Shown one piece after another: positions 24,998 to 34,545 of a DNA stretch of 64,000 nt. The stretch covers positions 62,001-126,000 of the forward strand of contig CAIOSI010000021.1 in NCBI GenBank assembly GCA_903860975.1, written 5' to 3'. How positions within the stretch are numbered: position 1 is the first letter of the stretch; each line of letters begins with the position of its first letter. Below the pieces are notes generated by a model. It saw only the letters and a program-made list of their open reading frames with translations, was not told the DNA's origin and ran no database searches. The position numbers and the translations under genes were made by a program. The DNA is from an uncultured Alphaproteobacteria bacterium (GTDB lineage: Bacteria > Pseudomonadota > Alphaproteobacteria > Caulobacterales > Caulobacteraceae).

Positions 24998-25714
24998 TCA
25001 ATGCGGCTTTAGAGCCGGCGCTCGTCCGACCAGGGCCTCGGCGCGGCGAGTGACGGCGCTGAGCCGCGCCGACCAGTCGGTGAGCAGGCTGGCAGCCGTG
25101 GCCTCGTCAGCATCTGCGGGCACATAGAGCGGGCCTTCCCAGACCACGGCTCCGCGACCGAACGGGGCTGCGAACATCACCTTGTCCCAAGTGTTGAGTT
25201 GCATCGCCGGGTTGGCGGCGATTCCCATCAGAAAAACAGGCTGCTGCGAGCGTTTGGCAATCTGCAGGGCACCTGGGGCGATGATCTCGTTGGGGCCGCG
25301 AGGCCCGTCTGGCGTCACCACCAACGCGCCGCCGCCCGCCACGTGATTGACCGCCTCTCGCAACGCAGCCACCGCCTGGCGAACCTTCGCAGTGTCGCCA
25401 GGTTTGGCGCTCGAAATGCGGATGCCGTCGAAGCCAGCCATTTCCAGGGCCGTCGCGATGAACTGTCCGTCGGCGGAAGGCGAGATCATCGCCTTGGTGC
25501 GTTTTCGCCACCATTGCGGCGCGCTCGCCAGGCACAATGGGATTCGGCCATGCCAGAAGAGCGCCACGGCTCCGGCCTCGCCCGCGAGCACAGGCTCAAC
25601 GCATTCCACGTTCTCGTGCGTCCAGCGGACGGTCGCCAGGATCAACCGGATATAGCCGCCCAAAAGCCAGCCCAGAAGGGCCTGAACCGCGTCGCTCCGC
25701 AGCAGCGTCTTCAA
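24998..25714 (-). CDS. Lysophospholipid acyltransferase family protein (DUF374)
   Basis: 238 residues. The N-terminus carries a hydrophobic segment. The acyltransferase signature is in DUF374 form: ALFWHGRIPLCL in place of the usual NHxxxxD motif, then MISPSADGQFIA and VVTPDGPRGPNEII. LQIAKRSQQPVFLMGIAANP completes the fold. DUF374 proteins are related to LPLAT acyltransferases and are commonly found next to msbA-like, waaA and lpxK genes, as here; a role in lipid A or phospholipid acylation is inferred. It overlaps the ABC exporter by four bases and lies 30 bases before the CDF gene, in the same leftward operon. Confidence 0.9.
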   Translation of the reverse strand: MKTLLRSDAVQALLGWLLGGYIRLILATVRWTHENVECVEPVLAGEAGAVALFWHGRIPLCLASAPQWWRKRTKAMISPSADGQFIATALEMAGFDGIRISSAKPGDTAKVRQAVAALREAVNHVAGGGALVVTPDGPRGPNEIIAPGALQIAKRSQQPVFLMGIAANPAMQLNTWDKVMFAAPFGRGAVVWEGPLYVPADADEATAASLLTDWSARLSAVTRRAEALVGRAPALKPH

Positions 25715-27513
25715 GCCGCAGCCTCCGGTTCGTCGATATCGGCCCCGCCAATACCGGTTTCCAGATCCTGGCTTTTTGCAAGGCGGGCATAGAGACCGCG
25801 TTTGCGCACGAGGCTCGCGTGGTCGCCAGTCTCCACGATACGGCCTTTATCGATCACATAGATGCGGTCGGCGCCGCGCACAGTGGAAAGACGGTGGGCG
25901 ATAAGCATGGTCGCGCGGCCAGCCATCAGCCGCTTCAGCGCGGCTTGCACCTGCGCTTCACTCTCCGTGTCGAGCGCGCTGGTCGCCTCGTCGAGCAAGA
26001 GGATCGGTGCGTCTTTTAAGAAGGCGCGCGCAATGGCGATCCGTTGACGTTGGCCGCCCGACAGCCGCGCGCCGGCTTCACCGACAGACGTCTCATAGCC
26101 CTGCGGCAGGCCGACAATAAAGTCGTGCGCTGCGGCCTCTCGAGCCGCTTCCTCGATTTCTGACTGCGACGCCTCAGGCCGCGCGTAAGCGATGTTGGCG
26201 CGGATCGTGTCATCGAACAGGAAGGGCTCTTGGGTCACCAACGCGATCCGGTCGCGCAATGAGGCCAAGGTCACCTTGCGTATGTCATGGCCATCTATCA
26301 GCACGCGGCCCGTGGTTGCGTCGTAGAAGCGGGGGATCAAGTTGAGCAAGGTGGTCTTGCCACCACCCGACGGACCCACGAGCGCCACGGTCTCGCCACG
26401 ACGCACGTCCAGCGTCACATCGCTCAATGTCGGCCCGCCGTCGTCATAGGCAAAACCAACTTGGTCGAAGGTTATGTCGCCACGCCCCTCAGGAAGCGCA
26501 ACCGCACCGGGATTTTCTCGGACCTCTGGCTCCACGTCTAAGGCAACGAACAGCCGCCGCGCGGCCGACATGCCTTCGGCGAAAACGGTCTGCAGGTTGG
26601 CCAGCTGCCGCAACGACTGGGAAGCCATCAGCAGGGCTGCAATGAAGGCGGTCAATCCACCCGCCGTGAGGCTGCCGTGCATGGATCGCCAGCCGCTGTA
26701 GGCGAAGATTGCGGCCATGATCCAGGTCGTGACGAGTTCCGTAATCGGCGAGGCCAAGGCCCGCGCGTTTGATCCTTTGATCAGGTGTTTCTCGCGGCGA
26801 CGGATCACCTCGGCGACACGGCCCTCCTCATAGGTTTCGCGGTTTTCGATCTTAACAACCCGAACGCCGTCGAGGCTTTCCATAATGGCCGTGGATAGGG
26901 CGGAGGTCTCCGCCATCGCGCCTTTGGCGGCCTTGGTGGTTCGTTTGGAGAAACGTCGCATAACGGCGCCGGCCAGCGGCGCGCCGGCGGCCACGATGAG
27001 AGTCAAACTCAGATCGATCCGGATCATCACCCAGAGCGTGGCGATCACGATCAGAAGGTTTTGAGTGTAGCTGACGACACCCGAGGTCGCAGCCTCGCGG
27101 GTCAAGCCTGCGTCATAAAGCACGGAAGAGACGTAGGCTCCCGAATGCTGGGACCGCAGATGCGCCAGGTCGGCACGCAACAGCCGACCGAAGAGTTGGC
27201 GCTGAATGTCGGCCACAACCCCGTTGCCAATCCGATTGACCAGGGTTGCCTGTAGCACCTGGGCAAGCGTTCGAAGCAAGGCAAGGGCCGCGATGCTCAG
27301 TGGAAGCGATATCCAGGCACCGGGCTTGTGCGAGTTGAGCAGGACATCGACTGCGGGCCGTATAATCTGCACCAGGCGCGCGCTTGTGGCAGCTACGATT
27401 GCAGCCAGGAGCATGGCTGCCGTCCAACCTTTCCAGCGCGGTGCCATGTAGACCTGGGCGAGCCGCGTCGCCAGGGCACGGACGGAAAGCTCAGGCTTGG
27501 CGCGCTCGCTCAT
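25711..27513 (-). CDS. MsbA-like ABC exporter (fused permease and ATPase)
   Basis: 600 residues from the ATG at 27513. The frame is open further upstream but would run into the divergent phosphatase promoter. Residues to about 330 hold six membrane helices of a type-I ABC exporter. The ATPase domain has Walker A (GPSGGGKTT), Q-loop (ALVTQEPFLF), signature (LSGGQRQR), Walker B (ILLLDEATSALD) and H-loop (IAHRLSTVR). Place and content, at the head of a DUF374-CDF-waaA-lpxK operon, suggest that it flips lipid A-core across the inner membrane as MsbA does. The sequence alone cannot separate MsbA from other lipid or multidrug exporters. Confidence 0.9.
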   Translation of the reverse strand: MSERAKPELSVRALATRLAQVYMAPRWKGWTAAMLLAAIVAATSARLVQIIRPAVDVLLNSHKPGAWISLPLSIAALALLRTLAQVLQATLVNRIGNGVVADIQRQLFGRLLRADLAHLRSQHSGAYVSSVLYDAGLTREAATSGVVSYTQNLLIVIATLWVMIRIDLSLTLIVAAGAPLAGAVMRRFSKRTTKAAKGAMAETSALSTAIMESLDGVRVVKIENRETYEEGRVAEVIRRREKHLIKGSNARALASPITELVTTWIMAAIFAYSGWRSMHGSLTAGGLTAFIAALLMASQSLRQLANLQTVFAEGMSAARRLFVALDVEPEVRENPGAVALPEGRGDITFDQVGFAYDDGGPTLSDVTLDVRRGETVALVGPSGGGKTTLLNLIPRFYDATTGRVLIDGHDIRKVTLASLRDRIALVTQEPFLFDDTIRANIAYARPEASQSEIEEAAREAAAHDFIVGLPQGYETSVGEAGARLSGGQRQRIAIARAFLKDAPILLLDEATSALDTESEAQVQAALKRLMAGRATMLIAHRLSTVRGADRIYVIDKGRIVETGDHASLVRKRGLYARLAKSQDLETGIGGADIDEPEAAA

Positions 27514-27619
27514 AAGATTTGGGGTCGTCCGATGTGGTGTTGAAGTCAAGGCGCTCGCCAGTTGCGGAGCTTTGACCCGCGACTTTCGCCGAAGCGGCGG
27601 AACCCTTAGGTAAGGCACC

Positions 27620-28303
27620 ATGACCGTCGAGCCAACCGATCGCGGATTTGAACTTGCCACACCTGGCGGGCGGTTCAGGGCCTATGCTGACTATCTGTGG
27701 AACGATCATGCCTATCTCAGGCTTGGATTCCAAAACGCCCACTGGATCTCCGATGAGCTGGTCCGCACCAACCAGCCCTGGCCGCACCAGCTGGCTGTCT
27801 GGAAGGACAAGGGCGTCAAGACGATCGTGAACCTGCGCGGCGGGTTTGACGCCAGTTTCCATGCTTTGGAAAAGGACGCCTGCCGGCACCTTGGCCTGGA
27901 GATGGTCGATTTCACGATCACCTCGCGTGAGGTCCCCATACGCGAGCGCGTCATCGGAGCAAAGCAGCTCTACGAGACCATCGCCTATCCGGCGTTGATC
28001 CACTGCAAGTCCGGCGCCGACCGAGCCGGGATCATGAGCGTGTTCTACATGCACTTCAGGCAGGGCAAGACCATCCGCGAGGCGGTGGATCAGCTGAACA
28101 TCCGCTACCTGCATGTGAAGCAGGGCAAGACGGGGGTTCTGGACTATGTCTTCGAGCGATATCTTGCTGATGGCGAACCGGCTGGGATGTCGTTCCTAGA
28201 TTGGGTCGACAGTCCAATGTACGACCCTGCGGCAATGAAAGCCACGTTCCGCGCCGGCATGATCGGCGCGCTCCTGACTGAAAAATTGCTGCGGCGGGAA
28301 TAG
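27620..28303 (+). CDS. Protein tyrosine phosphatase-like (DSP family) protein
   Basis: 227 residues. The phosphatase loop is HCKSGADR at residues 128-135, which fits HCx5R with Cys129 as nucleophile and Arg135 for phosphate binding. A general-acid Asp could be in VDFTITSREVP about 30 residues earlier. KTIVNLRGG near residue 67 is the usual strand before it in bacterial dual-specificity enzymes. It is divergent from the MsbA-like gene with 106 bases between. Bacterial members remove phosphate from Tyr/Ser/Thr or from lipids; given the LPS neighbours, a lipid substrate is possible but unproven. Confidence 0.85.
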   Translation: MTVEPTDRGFELATPGGRFRAYADYLWNDHAYLRLGFQNAHWISDELVRTNQPWPHQLAVWKDKGVKTIVNLRGGFDASFHALEKDACRHLGLEMVDFTITSREVPIRERVIGAKQLYETIAYPALIHCKSGADRAGIMSVFYMHFRQGKTIREAVDQLNIRYLHVKQGKTGVLDYVFERYLADGEPAGMSFLDWVDSPMYDPAAMKATFRAGMIGALLTEKLLRRE

Positions 28304-28309
28304 TCCTGC

Positions 28310-28558
28310 CTAGTGGTCGTGGTCGTGTTCTGAATCCGAATCCGGATCGAGCAGCTTGTGCGCGTGGATGATAAAGTAGCGCATGAGGGCATTGTCGACA
28401 GTCTTTTGAGCCTTGCCGCGCCAAGCGGCCAGCGCCAACTGATAGTTTGGATAGGCACCCACCAGGTCGACCTTGGCGAGATCCTTAAATTCCGCGAGCC
28501 CATCGAGTGATTTCAGCTCGCCGCCGATCACCAGGTGTAGGAGTTGTTTATCGGTCAT
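28310..28558 (-). CDS. DUF4170 domain protein
   Basis: 82 residues from the ATG at 28558, where the family N-terminus (TDKQLLHLVIGGEL) begins. The domain continues with VDLVGAYPNYQLALAAWRGKAQKTVDNA and MRYFIIHAHKLLDP. The family is common and short in alphaproteobacteria and has no known function. The C-terminus ends in an acidic and His-rich tail (DSDSEHDHDH) that could bind metal. It converges on the phosphatase gene with only six bases between and lies downstream of pmbA on the same strand. Confidence 0.85.
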   Translation of the reverse strand: MTDKQLLHLVIGGELKSLDGLAEFKDLAKVDLVGAYPNYQLALAAWRGKAQKTVDNALMRYFIIHAHKLLDPDSDSEHDHDH

Positions 28559-28625
28559 AGCCTTGGGTCTCGTAACGCATGAGCGGGTCTTGGGCGGAGC
28601 CGATAGGCCTTGAGAGCTTCGCGGT

Positions 28626-29966
28626 CTAGAGGCCTGCAATCGCCAGGGCGTCGATCAGGATCGAGGGCGCGTTGGACGAACCGCGGATCTCCAGGTCCGC
28701 GCCAGGCACCAGGCGGGCATAGATATCAATCAGGTTGCCTGCGACGGTGATCTCATTGACCGGGTAGGCGATCTCACCGTTTTCGAACCAGAACCCCGAA
28801 CAACCGACCGACCAGTCGCCGGTGTTGCCGTTGAGCGATGGACCGAACATCGAAGTGACCAAAAGGCCAGCCTTGGCGTCCTTCATCAACTCTATTTGGC
28901 TGCGCGTCCCGGGCTGCAGTGTCAGGTTCGATGGCCCAACGCCAGGCGGCCCAGCCAGGCCGCGGGACGCGTGGCCGGTTGTCGCCAGGCCCAACTGCCG
29001 TGCCGATGATGTGTTCAGAAGCCAGGTTGTCAGCACACCGTCAGCGATGAGGTCGATGACGTCATTGGCCACGCCCTCATCGTCGAAGGGGGAGGAGCCC
29101 AGGCCACGAAGCCGGTGCGGGTCGTCCGTGAGCCTTATGCCCTTGGCGAACACCGGCTGACCTAGCTTGTCTTTCAGGAAGGAGGTGCCGCGGGCGATCG
29201 ACGGGCCGGATATGGCGCCAATCAATGGTCCTAGCAGCGACGCGGCGAGCCTGTTTTCGAAGATCACAGGCGCGGTGGTCGACGTGATCTTGCGCGCACC
29301 CAGGCGAACGACGGCTCGGCGGCCCGCCTCGGTTCCAATGTCGCGGGCCTCCGGCAGGTCGTTCTGCCAGCGCACAGAGCGGCCATCATAACCCGTCTCC
29401 ATGCCGCCGTCGTCGCCGGCTATGGCTGAAGCGCCCAATGAAAATAAGGATGCGCGATGGAGCCCGGAAAAACCTGCGCTCGTCACGATCCGCCATTGGC
29501 CGGTAGACCAGGATGCCGATCCACCGTCGGAATTCGTGACTTTCGCCACGGCCCGTGCAGCCTCTTCGGCCACTTGGGCTTTCCTCTCCAGGGCCGTGGG
29601 CGAAGGCTCGGCGGGATCGTAGAGGTCCAGGTCCGGAAGTTGGCCGCGCGCCAGGCGGTCAGGATCGGCGAGACCTGTGTAGGGGTCTTCCGGCGCAAGT
29701 TTGGCCATCGCGACGCAGCGGGCCACCAACTTGGCGCGGGCCTCAGCGCTAATGTCGGAGCCTGAAACAGACGCCTGGCGCTGGCCGATGAAGACGCGAA
29801 GACCTAGGTCGCGCGATTCTTCGCGCTCGACCTCTTCAAGCTCGCCGTTCCGCACAGTAATTGAAAGCGCTCTGCGCTCAGCGCCCACAGCTTCAGCAGC
29901 GTCCGCACCAGCGGCGAGGGCGGCGGCCACCACATCGTTCAATAGGTTTTCATCCATACCGGCCAT
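28626..29966 (-). CDS. pmbA: TldD/PmbA-family metalloprotease subunit PmbA (TldE)
   Basis: 446 residues with the PmbA layout. The N-terminal domain has LSITVRNGELEEVEREESRDLGLRVF. The C-terminal beta-rich domain has SSPFDDEGV, LNTSSARQLGL and NLTLQPGTRS. It lacks the HExxxH zinc motif, as expected for the non-catalytic partner. TldD and PmbA form a heterodimer that degrades unfolded peptides and processes microcin or antitoxin substrates in E. coli. The catalytic partner tldD is in this window too, at 60.9-62.3 kb, about 31 kb away. A MAPEG gene lies just upstream on the same strand. Confidence 0.94.
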   Translation of the reverse strand: MAGMDENLLNDVVAAALAAGADAAEAVGAERRALSITVRNGELEEVEREESRDLGLRVFIGQRQASVSGSDISAEARAKLVARCVAMAKLAPEDPYTGLADPDRLARGQLPDLDLYDPAEPSPTALERKAQVAEEAARAVAKVTNSDGGSASWSTGQWRIVTSAGFSGLHRASLFSLGASAIAGDDGGMETGYDGRSVRWQNDLPEARDIGTEAGRRAVVRLGARKITSTTAPVIFENRLAASLLGPLIGAISGPSIARGTSFLKDKLGQPVFAKGIRLTDDPHRLRGLGSSPFDDEGVANDVIDLIADGVLTTWLLNTSSARQLGLATTGHASRGLAGPPGVGPSNLTLQPGTRSQIELMKDAKAGLLVTSMFGPSLNGNTGDWSVGCSGFWFENGEIAYPVNEITVAGNLIDIYARLVPGADLEIRGSSNAPSILIDALAIAGL

Positions 29967-29993
29967 ATGGCCGAGCAGGCCCGATAGAACAAG

Positions 29994-30395
29994 CTAGGGT
30001 ATCACGTAGAAGATCAGCGCCACCCCGCCCATAATGTAGGCGAGCCAGGTGAGCGTGACGCCTGCAGAGCGCAGGACTGAAGAGCCGCCGCTGCGCGAAA
30101 GGCCGATTGCGTGGGCTACGCGCCCAACCAACAGGATCAGGCCTGTGATGTGCACGACCATCGGCGGCGCGCCGGCCAGGGCCAGGACGGCGATGGCGAT
30201 CAGACCGCCCGGCACATACTCCGTGGCGTTACCGAACGCGCGGACCGCGCGGGTCAGCTCCGGAATATCATTGTCTCCCAGCACCACGCCGTGGGCGCGC
30301 CGTTGGCGAACAACCAGCACCGACAGCAGGAGCAGCAGGATCAGATGCAGCCCAACCCAAAGCGCCGCGGCATGGGCCGAAGGCGTCACATCCAT
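29994..30395 (-). CDS. MAPEG-family membrane protein
   Basis: 133 residues with four membrane helices. The family motif is present: ELTRAVRAFGNATEYVPGGLIAI, where a glutathione-binding Asn/Glu pair sits, then VGRVAHAIGLS near residue 95. Eukaryotic MAPEG proteins are glutathione transferases and peroxidases of lipid mediators; the function of the bacterial ones is mostly unknown. It is upstream of pmbA by 27 bases and probably cotranscribed. The short length is normal for the family. Confidence 0.9.
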   Translation of the reverse strand: MDVTPSAHAAALWVGLHLILLLLLSVLVVRQRRAHGVVLGDNDIPELTRAVRAFGNATEYVPGGLIAIAVLALAGAPPMVVHITGLILLVGRVAHAIGLSRSGGSSVLRSAGVTLTWLAYIMGGVALIFYVIP

Positions 30396-30458
30396 AGCGT
30401 ATCCTCGTGGCTCTTAATGCGCCGCGCAGTTGGTCGTGCTTTTGGGTATCCCGCAAGA

Positions 30459-31985
30459 TCAACCGATGGGCTTGCCGTCCCCGGGAAGGCCCAGGCGCGA
30501 CCACATCTGCGTGACTGCCTCGACGGTGGCCTCGTCCATGGCAAGCTTTCGGCCCCATTCGCGATGGGTTTCTGGTGGCCATTTGTCGGTGGCATCGAGC
30601 CCGATTTTGGAGCCCAAGCCGCTCTGCGGCGAGGCGAAGTCAAGATAATCGATGGGCGTATTGTCGATGACCGTGATGTCGCGGGCTGGATCCATGCGGG
30701 TGGAAATCGCCCACATGACATCCTTCCAATCGCGGGCGTTGATGTCGTCATCAACGACGATCACCCACTTTGTGTACATAAACTGCCGCAGGTAGCTCCA
30801 GACGCCCATCATGACGCGCTTGGCGTGGCCGGCGTAGGCCTTCTTCATGGACACCACCGCGATCCGGTAGGAGCAGCCCTCTGGCGGCAGCCAGAAGTCA
30901 ACGATTTCGGGAAATTGCTGGCGCAGCAACGGGATGAACACCTCGTTTAGCGCCTCGCCCAAAACGCTGGGCTCGTCCGGCGGCCGCCCGGTGAACGTCG
31001 TCAGATAAATCGGATCCTTGCGCATGGTGATCGCGCTGACCTCAAAAACCGGAAATTTTTCAATGCTGTTGTAGTAGCCTGTGTGGTCTCCGTACGGCCC
31101 CTCGTCTTCCTGGTCATCGAGCAGGACGTGGCCCTCGATTATAATTTCGGCCTGAGCGGGCACCATCAGAGGCACGGTCTTGGCCGCGACGAGGTCGACC
31201 TTGGCGCCCCGCAACAACCCCGCGAACTGGTACTCTGAGAGCGTGTCGGGAACGGGTGTTACAGCGGCAAGGATCGTTCCTGGATCGGCGCCAATGACGG
31301 CACAGGCCGGCAGGGGCTCGCGTTTGCCCTGCGCTTTCCAGCGGCGGTGGTGCTGGGCGCCGCCACGATGGGCGAGCCAGCGCATGATCGTTCGGTCCTT
31401 ACCCAGCACCTGCATGCGGTAGATGCCCAGGTTGTAATCGTCCTCGCGGTCCTGGGATGGCCCCTTGGTGACCACTAACGGCCAAGTGATCAACGGTGCG
31501 GGTTCGCCAGGCCAGCAGGTTTGGATCGGCAGCTTGGTGAGGTCGATGTCGGCCCCTGTCCAGACGACCTCTTGGACCGGAGCCTTTTTCACGATGGCCG
31601 GGCGCATCGACATCACGGTCTTGGCCAGTGGCAGCATGTCCCAGGCGTCCTTCAGCCCGCGCGGCGGCTCGGGCGCACGCAGGAAGGCCAGCAGTTCGCC
31701 GACCTCACGCAGGTCAGCTGCGGTGGTGCGTTCGCGACCCTCCAGGCTTACGCCCATGGCCACCCGCTTGACGGTGCCGAACAGGTTGACCAGGCACGGC
31801 ATTGGCGAGCGTTCGCCATCGGCACGCAGGACATTTTCGAACAGGACCGCTGGCCCGCCCTGGGCCAGCAGACGGCGATGGATCTCGGTCATCTCCAGGA
31901 CAGTGGAGACGGGCTCGCTTACCCGCACGAGCTCACCTGCCGCCTCCAGCTTGCCCATGAACTCACGCATTGATTTGTACGCCAT
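30459..31985 (-). CDS. UbiD-family (de)carboxylase
   Basis: 508 residues matching UbiD in length. Motifs in order are [16 protein letters not shown] in the N-terminal domain, [33 protein letters not shown], and the prenyl-FMN site [13 protein letters not shown], with the catalytic Glu-Asp network around it. [16 protein letters not shown] and [10 protein letters not shown] follow near the C-terminus. UbiD removes the carboxyl group of 4-hydroxy-3-polyprenylbenzoate in ubiquinone synthesis and needs prenylated FMN from UbiX. No ubiX is in the window, though ubiA is at 47.8 kb. A paralogous aromatic-acid decarboxylase role cannot be excluded, so I give no symbol. Confidence 0.92.
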   Translation of the reverse strand: MAYKSMREFMGKLEAAGELVRVSEPVSTVLEMTEIHRRLLAQGGPAVLFENVLRADGERSPMPCLVNLFGTVKRVAMGVSLEGRERTTAADLREVGELLAFLRAPEPPRGLKDAWDMLPLAKTVMSMRPAIVKKAPVQEVVWTGADIDLTKLPIQTCWPGEPAPLITWPLVVTKGPSQDREDDYNLGIYRMQVLGKDRTIMRWLAHRGGAQHHRRWKAQGKREPLPACAVIGADPGTILAAVTPVPDTLSEYQFAGLLRGAKVDLVAAKTVPLMVPAQAEIIIEGHVLLDDQEDEGPYGDHTGYYNSIEKFPVFEVSAITMRKDPIYLTTFTGRPPDEPSVLGEALNEVFIPLLRQQFPEIVDFWLPPEGCSYRIAVVSMKKAYAGHAKRVMMGVWSYLRQFMYTKWVIVVDDDINARDWKDVMWAISTRMDPARDITVIDNTPIDYLDFASPQSGLGSKIGLDATDKWPPETHREWGRKLAMDEATVEAVTQMWSRLGLPGDGKPIG

Positions 31986-32042
31986 CGTCCCTCCGCGGCG
32001 CGGACCCTAGAGGCGTCACGGCGCTCGGTCTAGGATTGCCAG

Positions 32043-32273
32043 ATGAAGCGCATCGACCTTGACGACATGCCGCCAAAACTCGCCGCCCTGCTGGCGGGTG
32101 CCGAGGACGGCGAAGAGATTTTGCTGGTGCAGGGTGGCGCTGTGGTGGGCCGTCTGACAGGCCACGGCAGATCGCCTTCAGAAATAAACTCGACCGATCC
32201 ACAGCTGTCGCCGAATGAGCACGCCAAAGAGATATTCGAGCAGTTTCGCTCGACGATCGAAGACGAGTTCTAG
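32043..32273 (+). CDS. Small protein resembling a Phd/YefM antitoxin N-terminal domain
   Basis: 76 residues. The stretch PPKLAALLAGAEDGEEILLVQGGAVVGRL follows the Phd pattern: a helix, then the GEE turn, then two strands ending in a basic residue before a flexible tail. The acidic C-terminal half could be a toxin-binding segment, but no PIN- or RelE-type toxin gene lies next to it. Upstream is the divergent UbiD gene, and its end overlaps the convergent YjbR gene by four bases. The antitoxin likeness is my own reading of the pattern. It could be an unrelated small protein. Confidence 0.55.
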   Translation: MKRIDLDDMPPKLAALLAGAEDGEEILLVQGGAVVGRLTGHGRSPSEINSTDPQLSPNEHAKEIFEQFRSTIEDEF

Positions 32274-32629
32274 GCTCCGGCGGTCGCCGCGTTTTGGGCG
32301 TCGTATTCCTTCACCACCGACTTCTTGGCGATCTTGCGGAAACGGCGGTCCAGGAAATTCCTGAACGAGCCGGGGTGCAGGGTCTCGATCCGCGCCAGGA
32401 CGCAAGGGTAGTCCCGATAGTGGGCCGTGACGTGGAAGGTGGCTGGTTCAGCCTGCGTCAACATCTCACGCTCGTCGAAGTTGACGTCCATGATGACCAT
32501 CGACTGGTCCTGGTGGCGAAGGCGCGTGAAGAACTTGCCGTTCAGCTTGTACGACGGCGATCCGAAGCTCATCGCTTTTTCGGTGCCAGGGAATGCCATA
32601 ACGATGGCTTCCATCTCGGCTGGCGTCAT
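32270..32629 (-). CDS. MmcQ/YjbR family DNA-binding-fold protein
   Basis: 119 residues. The YjbR pattern is visible: a start with EMEAIVMAFPGTEKAMSFGSPSYKLNGKFFTRLR, central MVIMDVNFDEREMLTQAEPATFHVT, and a C-terminal RKIAKKS. The fold (a CyaY-like alpha/beta sandwich) is widespread and usually of unknown function. A second and more divergent YjbR protein is encoded at 42.8 kb. It converges on the Phd-like gene. Confidence 0.85.
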   Translation of the reverse strand: MTPAEMEAIVMAFPGTEKAMSFGSPSYKLNGKFFTRLRHQDQSMVIMDVNFDEREMLTQAEPATFHVTAHYRDYPCVLARIETLHPGSFRNFLDRRFRKIAKKSVVKEYDAQNAATAGA

Positions 32630-32709
32630 GGAGCCTCCATCAGCTTTCTGGGGTTCAGTTCACCCGGGCATACGACCACGTCAAGCGGCCGCTGCACCCG
32701 ACAACCCGC

Positions 32710-34545
32710 CTAATAGGCGAGAGCCGTGCCGTCCTTACGCATCTCGGTGGCCGCAGCGTAGCGTCCGGGGTGACGCTCTATGGCTTCATAGCCGCCGTAT
32801 ACGCCCGGGTTGGGGCCAAGTTTCCAGCCCAGGTCGGCCAGCGCCTTCTGGGTCTCGGCCGGCACGCCGGTTTCAAGGTTTAGAACCCCCAGCGGCCCCA
32901 GGTCTTCCCCGGTCGGCTCATGACCGCCCTCGTGGTGCCAACGTGGGCTGTCGCCGGCTTCCTGCAGGCCGAGATCGAAGTCGACCAGGTTGGAGATAAT
33001 CTGCGCCTGGCCCTGAGGCTGCATGTCCCCGCCCATGACGCCAAAGGCCAACAGAGGCTCGCCGCCGCGCGTCGCAAAGCCAGGTATGATCGTCTGGAAG
33101 GGCCGCTTGCCTGGGGCGTAGATATTCGGATGGCCGTCCTGCAGAGCAAAGAGCTCACCGCGGTTCTGGAACATGAAACCGAGCCCGTCCGGCATCAGAC
33201 CTGAGCCCATGCCGCGATAGTTGGACTGGATTTGGCTGACCATCATCCCATTTTTGTCAGCGACGCAGAAGTATGTGGTGTCTCCGTGACTGGGTACCTG
33301 ACCGGCGGTGGCTGGAATCAGAATCTTGTCGGGTCGGATCAGTCGTGCGCGTTCCCTGGCGTAGTCCTTCGACAGAAGCCAGTCTGTGGGCTGCTTGTAG
33401 AAATTGGGGTCGGCATAAAATTTTGCCCGGTCCTCAAAGGCCAGTCGCTTCGCTTCGATTTCGTGATGCAACGCTTGGGCGGACTGGAACCCCATGCCCT
33501 TCAGGTCGAACTGCTCCATGATATTGAGCATCTGCAGGGTGACCAGGCCCTGGCTGTTGGGTGGCAGGCCCCAGACGTCGGTCCCGCGATAGTTGATCGA
33601 TCGCGGTTCCACCCATTCGCTGTGATGGGCGGTGAGGTCGGCCTTGGTCATCCACCCGCCGATCCGCTTGAAATAGGCTTCGATGTGGTCGGCGATCTCA
33701 CCTTCGTAGAAAGCGCGGCCGCCGCCTTCGGCGATCAGGCGGTAGGTCTTGGCAAGCCAGGGATTGCGGAACACCTCGCCCTCGCGAGGGGTTCTGCCGT
33801 CTTTTACCCAGACGGAGTTGAAGTTGCCGACTTCCTCAACGTGGTTTTCGGGCTTGGTGAAGATCCGCTGTGAAGAGCCCACGTAAAACGCGACGTTCTG
33901 AATGATCGGCGCGCCTTCCTCAGCGTGGCGGATCGCGGGCTGGAAAAGATCTTTCCAAGGCAGTTTGCCGAACTTCTGGTGCAGGCTCCACCAGGCATCG
34001 ACGGCACCTGGCACGCTCACCGAGACCGCACCATAGGAATTGATCAGACCCTTGGAGTTGGCACGTTTGCGCTGCTCAGCCAGGCTCAAGCTCTTGGGGC
34101 TGCGGCCGGAGCCATTCAGCCCCAGCACCTTCTTCTGCGTCGGGTCCCACATCAGGACGAAGCAGTCGCCGCCAAGGCCGCAGGAAATCGGCTCGCCAAA
34201 TCCCAGGACTGCATTGGCCGCAACCGCGGCATCCACGGCCGAGCCGCCGGCCTTCAGGATCTCGATTGCCGCAAGCGTCGCCAGGGGATGGGCTGTCGCC
34301 GCGGCCCCGTGCAGTCCCCACGCCGGTGACCGCGACGCCCAGGTCGCCCCGTCGATCCGATCGCCGCCATGGATGTCGGGACGGTTACGGTTGGGATTTT
34401 CTTGCCGACTGGTGGCGAAGGCCCGGCCCGTGAGAGCCGCGGCAGGAACAGAGGCCAGGAAGGTGCGGCGGCGCATGGACGGCAGAGGCTCCGAAGGGGC
34501 TGGGACAATAGTGTTAGCAGAGGTCTCGGTCGAAGCGAGCCTCAT
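32710..34545 (-). CDS. Gamma-glutamyltransferase (exported, Tat-type signal)
   Basis: 611 residues from the upstream ATG; the ATG at 34476 gives MRRRTFLASVP, a twin-arginine-like signal, and may be the true start. The mature enzyme has GGSAVDAAVAANAVLGF, LNGSGRSPKSL and the autoprocessing site GDTTYFCVAD, whose first Thr would become the catalytic N-terminal nucleophile of the small subunit. GSGLMPDGLGFMFQNRGELF resembles the family's substrate-binding loop. Such enzymes hydrolyse glutathione or transfer its glutamyl group in the periplasm. It is divergent from a secreted protein gene at 34694. The substrate could be glutathione or another gamma-glutamyl compound. Confidence 0.92.
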   Translation of the reverse strand: MRLASTETSANTIVPAPSEPLPSMRRRTFLASVPAAALTGRAFATSRQENPNRNRPDIHGGDRIDGATWASRSPAWGLHGAAATAHPLATLAAIEILKAGGSAVDAAVAANAVLGFGEPISCGLGGDCFVLMWDPTQKKVLGLNGSGRSPKSLSLAEQRKRANSKGLINSYGAVSVSVPGAVDAWWSLHQKFGKLPWKDLFQPAIRHAEEGAPIIQNVAFYVGSSQRIFTKPENHVEEVGNFNSVWVKDGRTPREGEVFRNPWLAKTYRLIAEGGGRAFYEGEIADHIEAYFKRIGGWMTKADLTAHHSEWVEPRSINYRGTDVWGLPPNSQGLVTLQMLNIMEQFDLKGMGFQSAQALHHEIEAKRLAFEDRAKFYADPNFYKQPTDWLLSKDYARERARLIRPDKILIPATAGQVPSHGDTTYFCVADKNGMMVSQIQSNYRGMGSGLMPDGLGFMFQNRGELFALQDGHPNIYAPGKRPFQTIIPGFATRGGEPLLAFGVMGGDMQPQGQAQIISNLVDFDLGLQEAGDSPRWHHEGGHEPTGEDLGPLGVLNLETGVPAETQKALADLGWKLGPNPGVYGGYEAIERHPGRYAAATEMRKDGTALAY

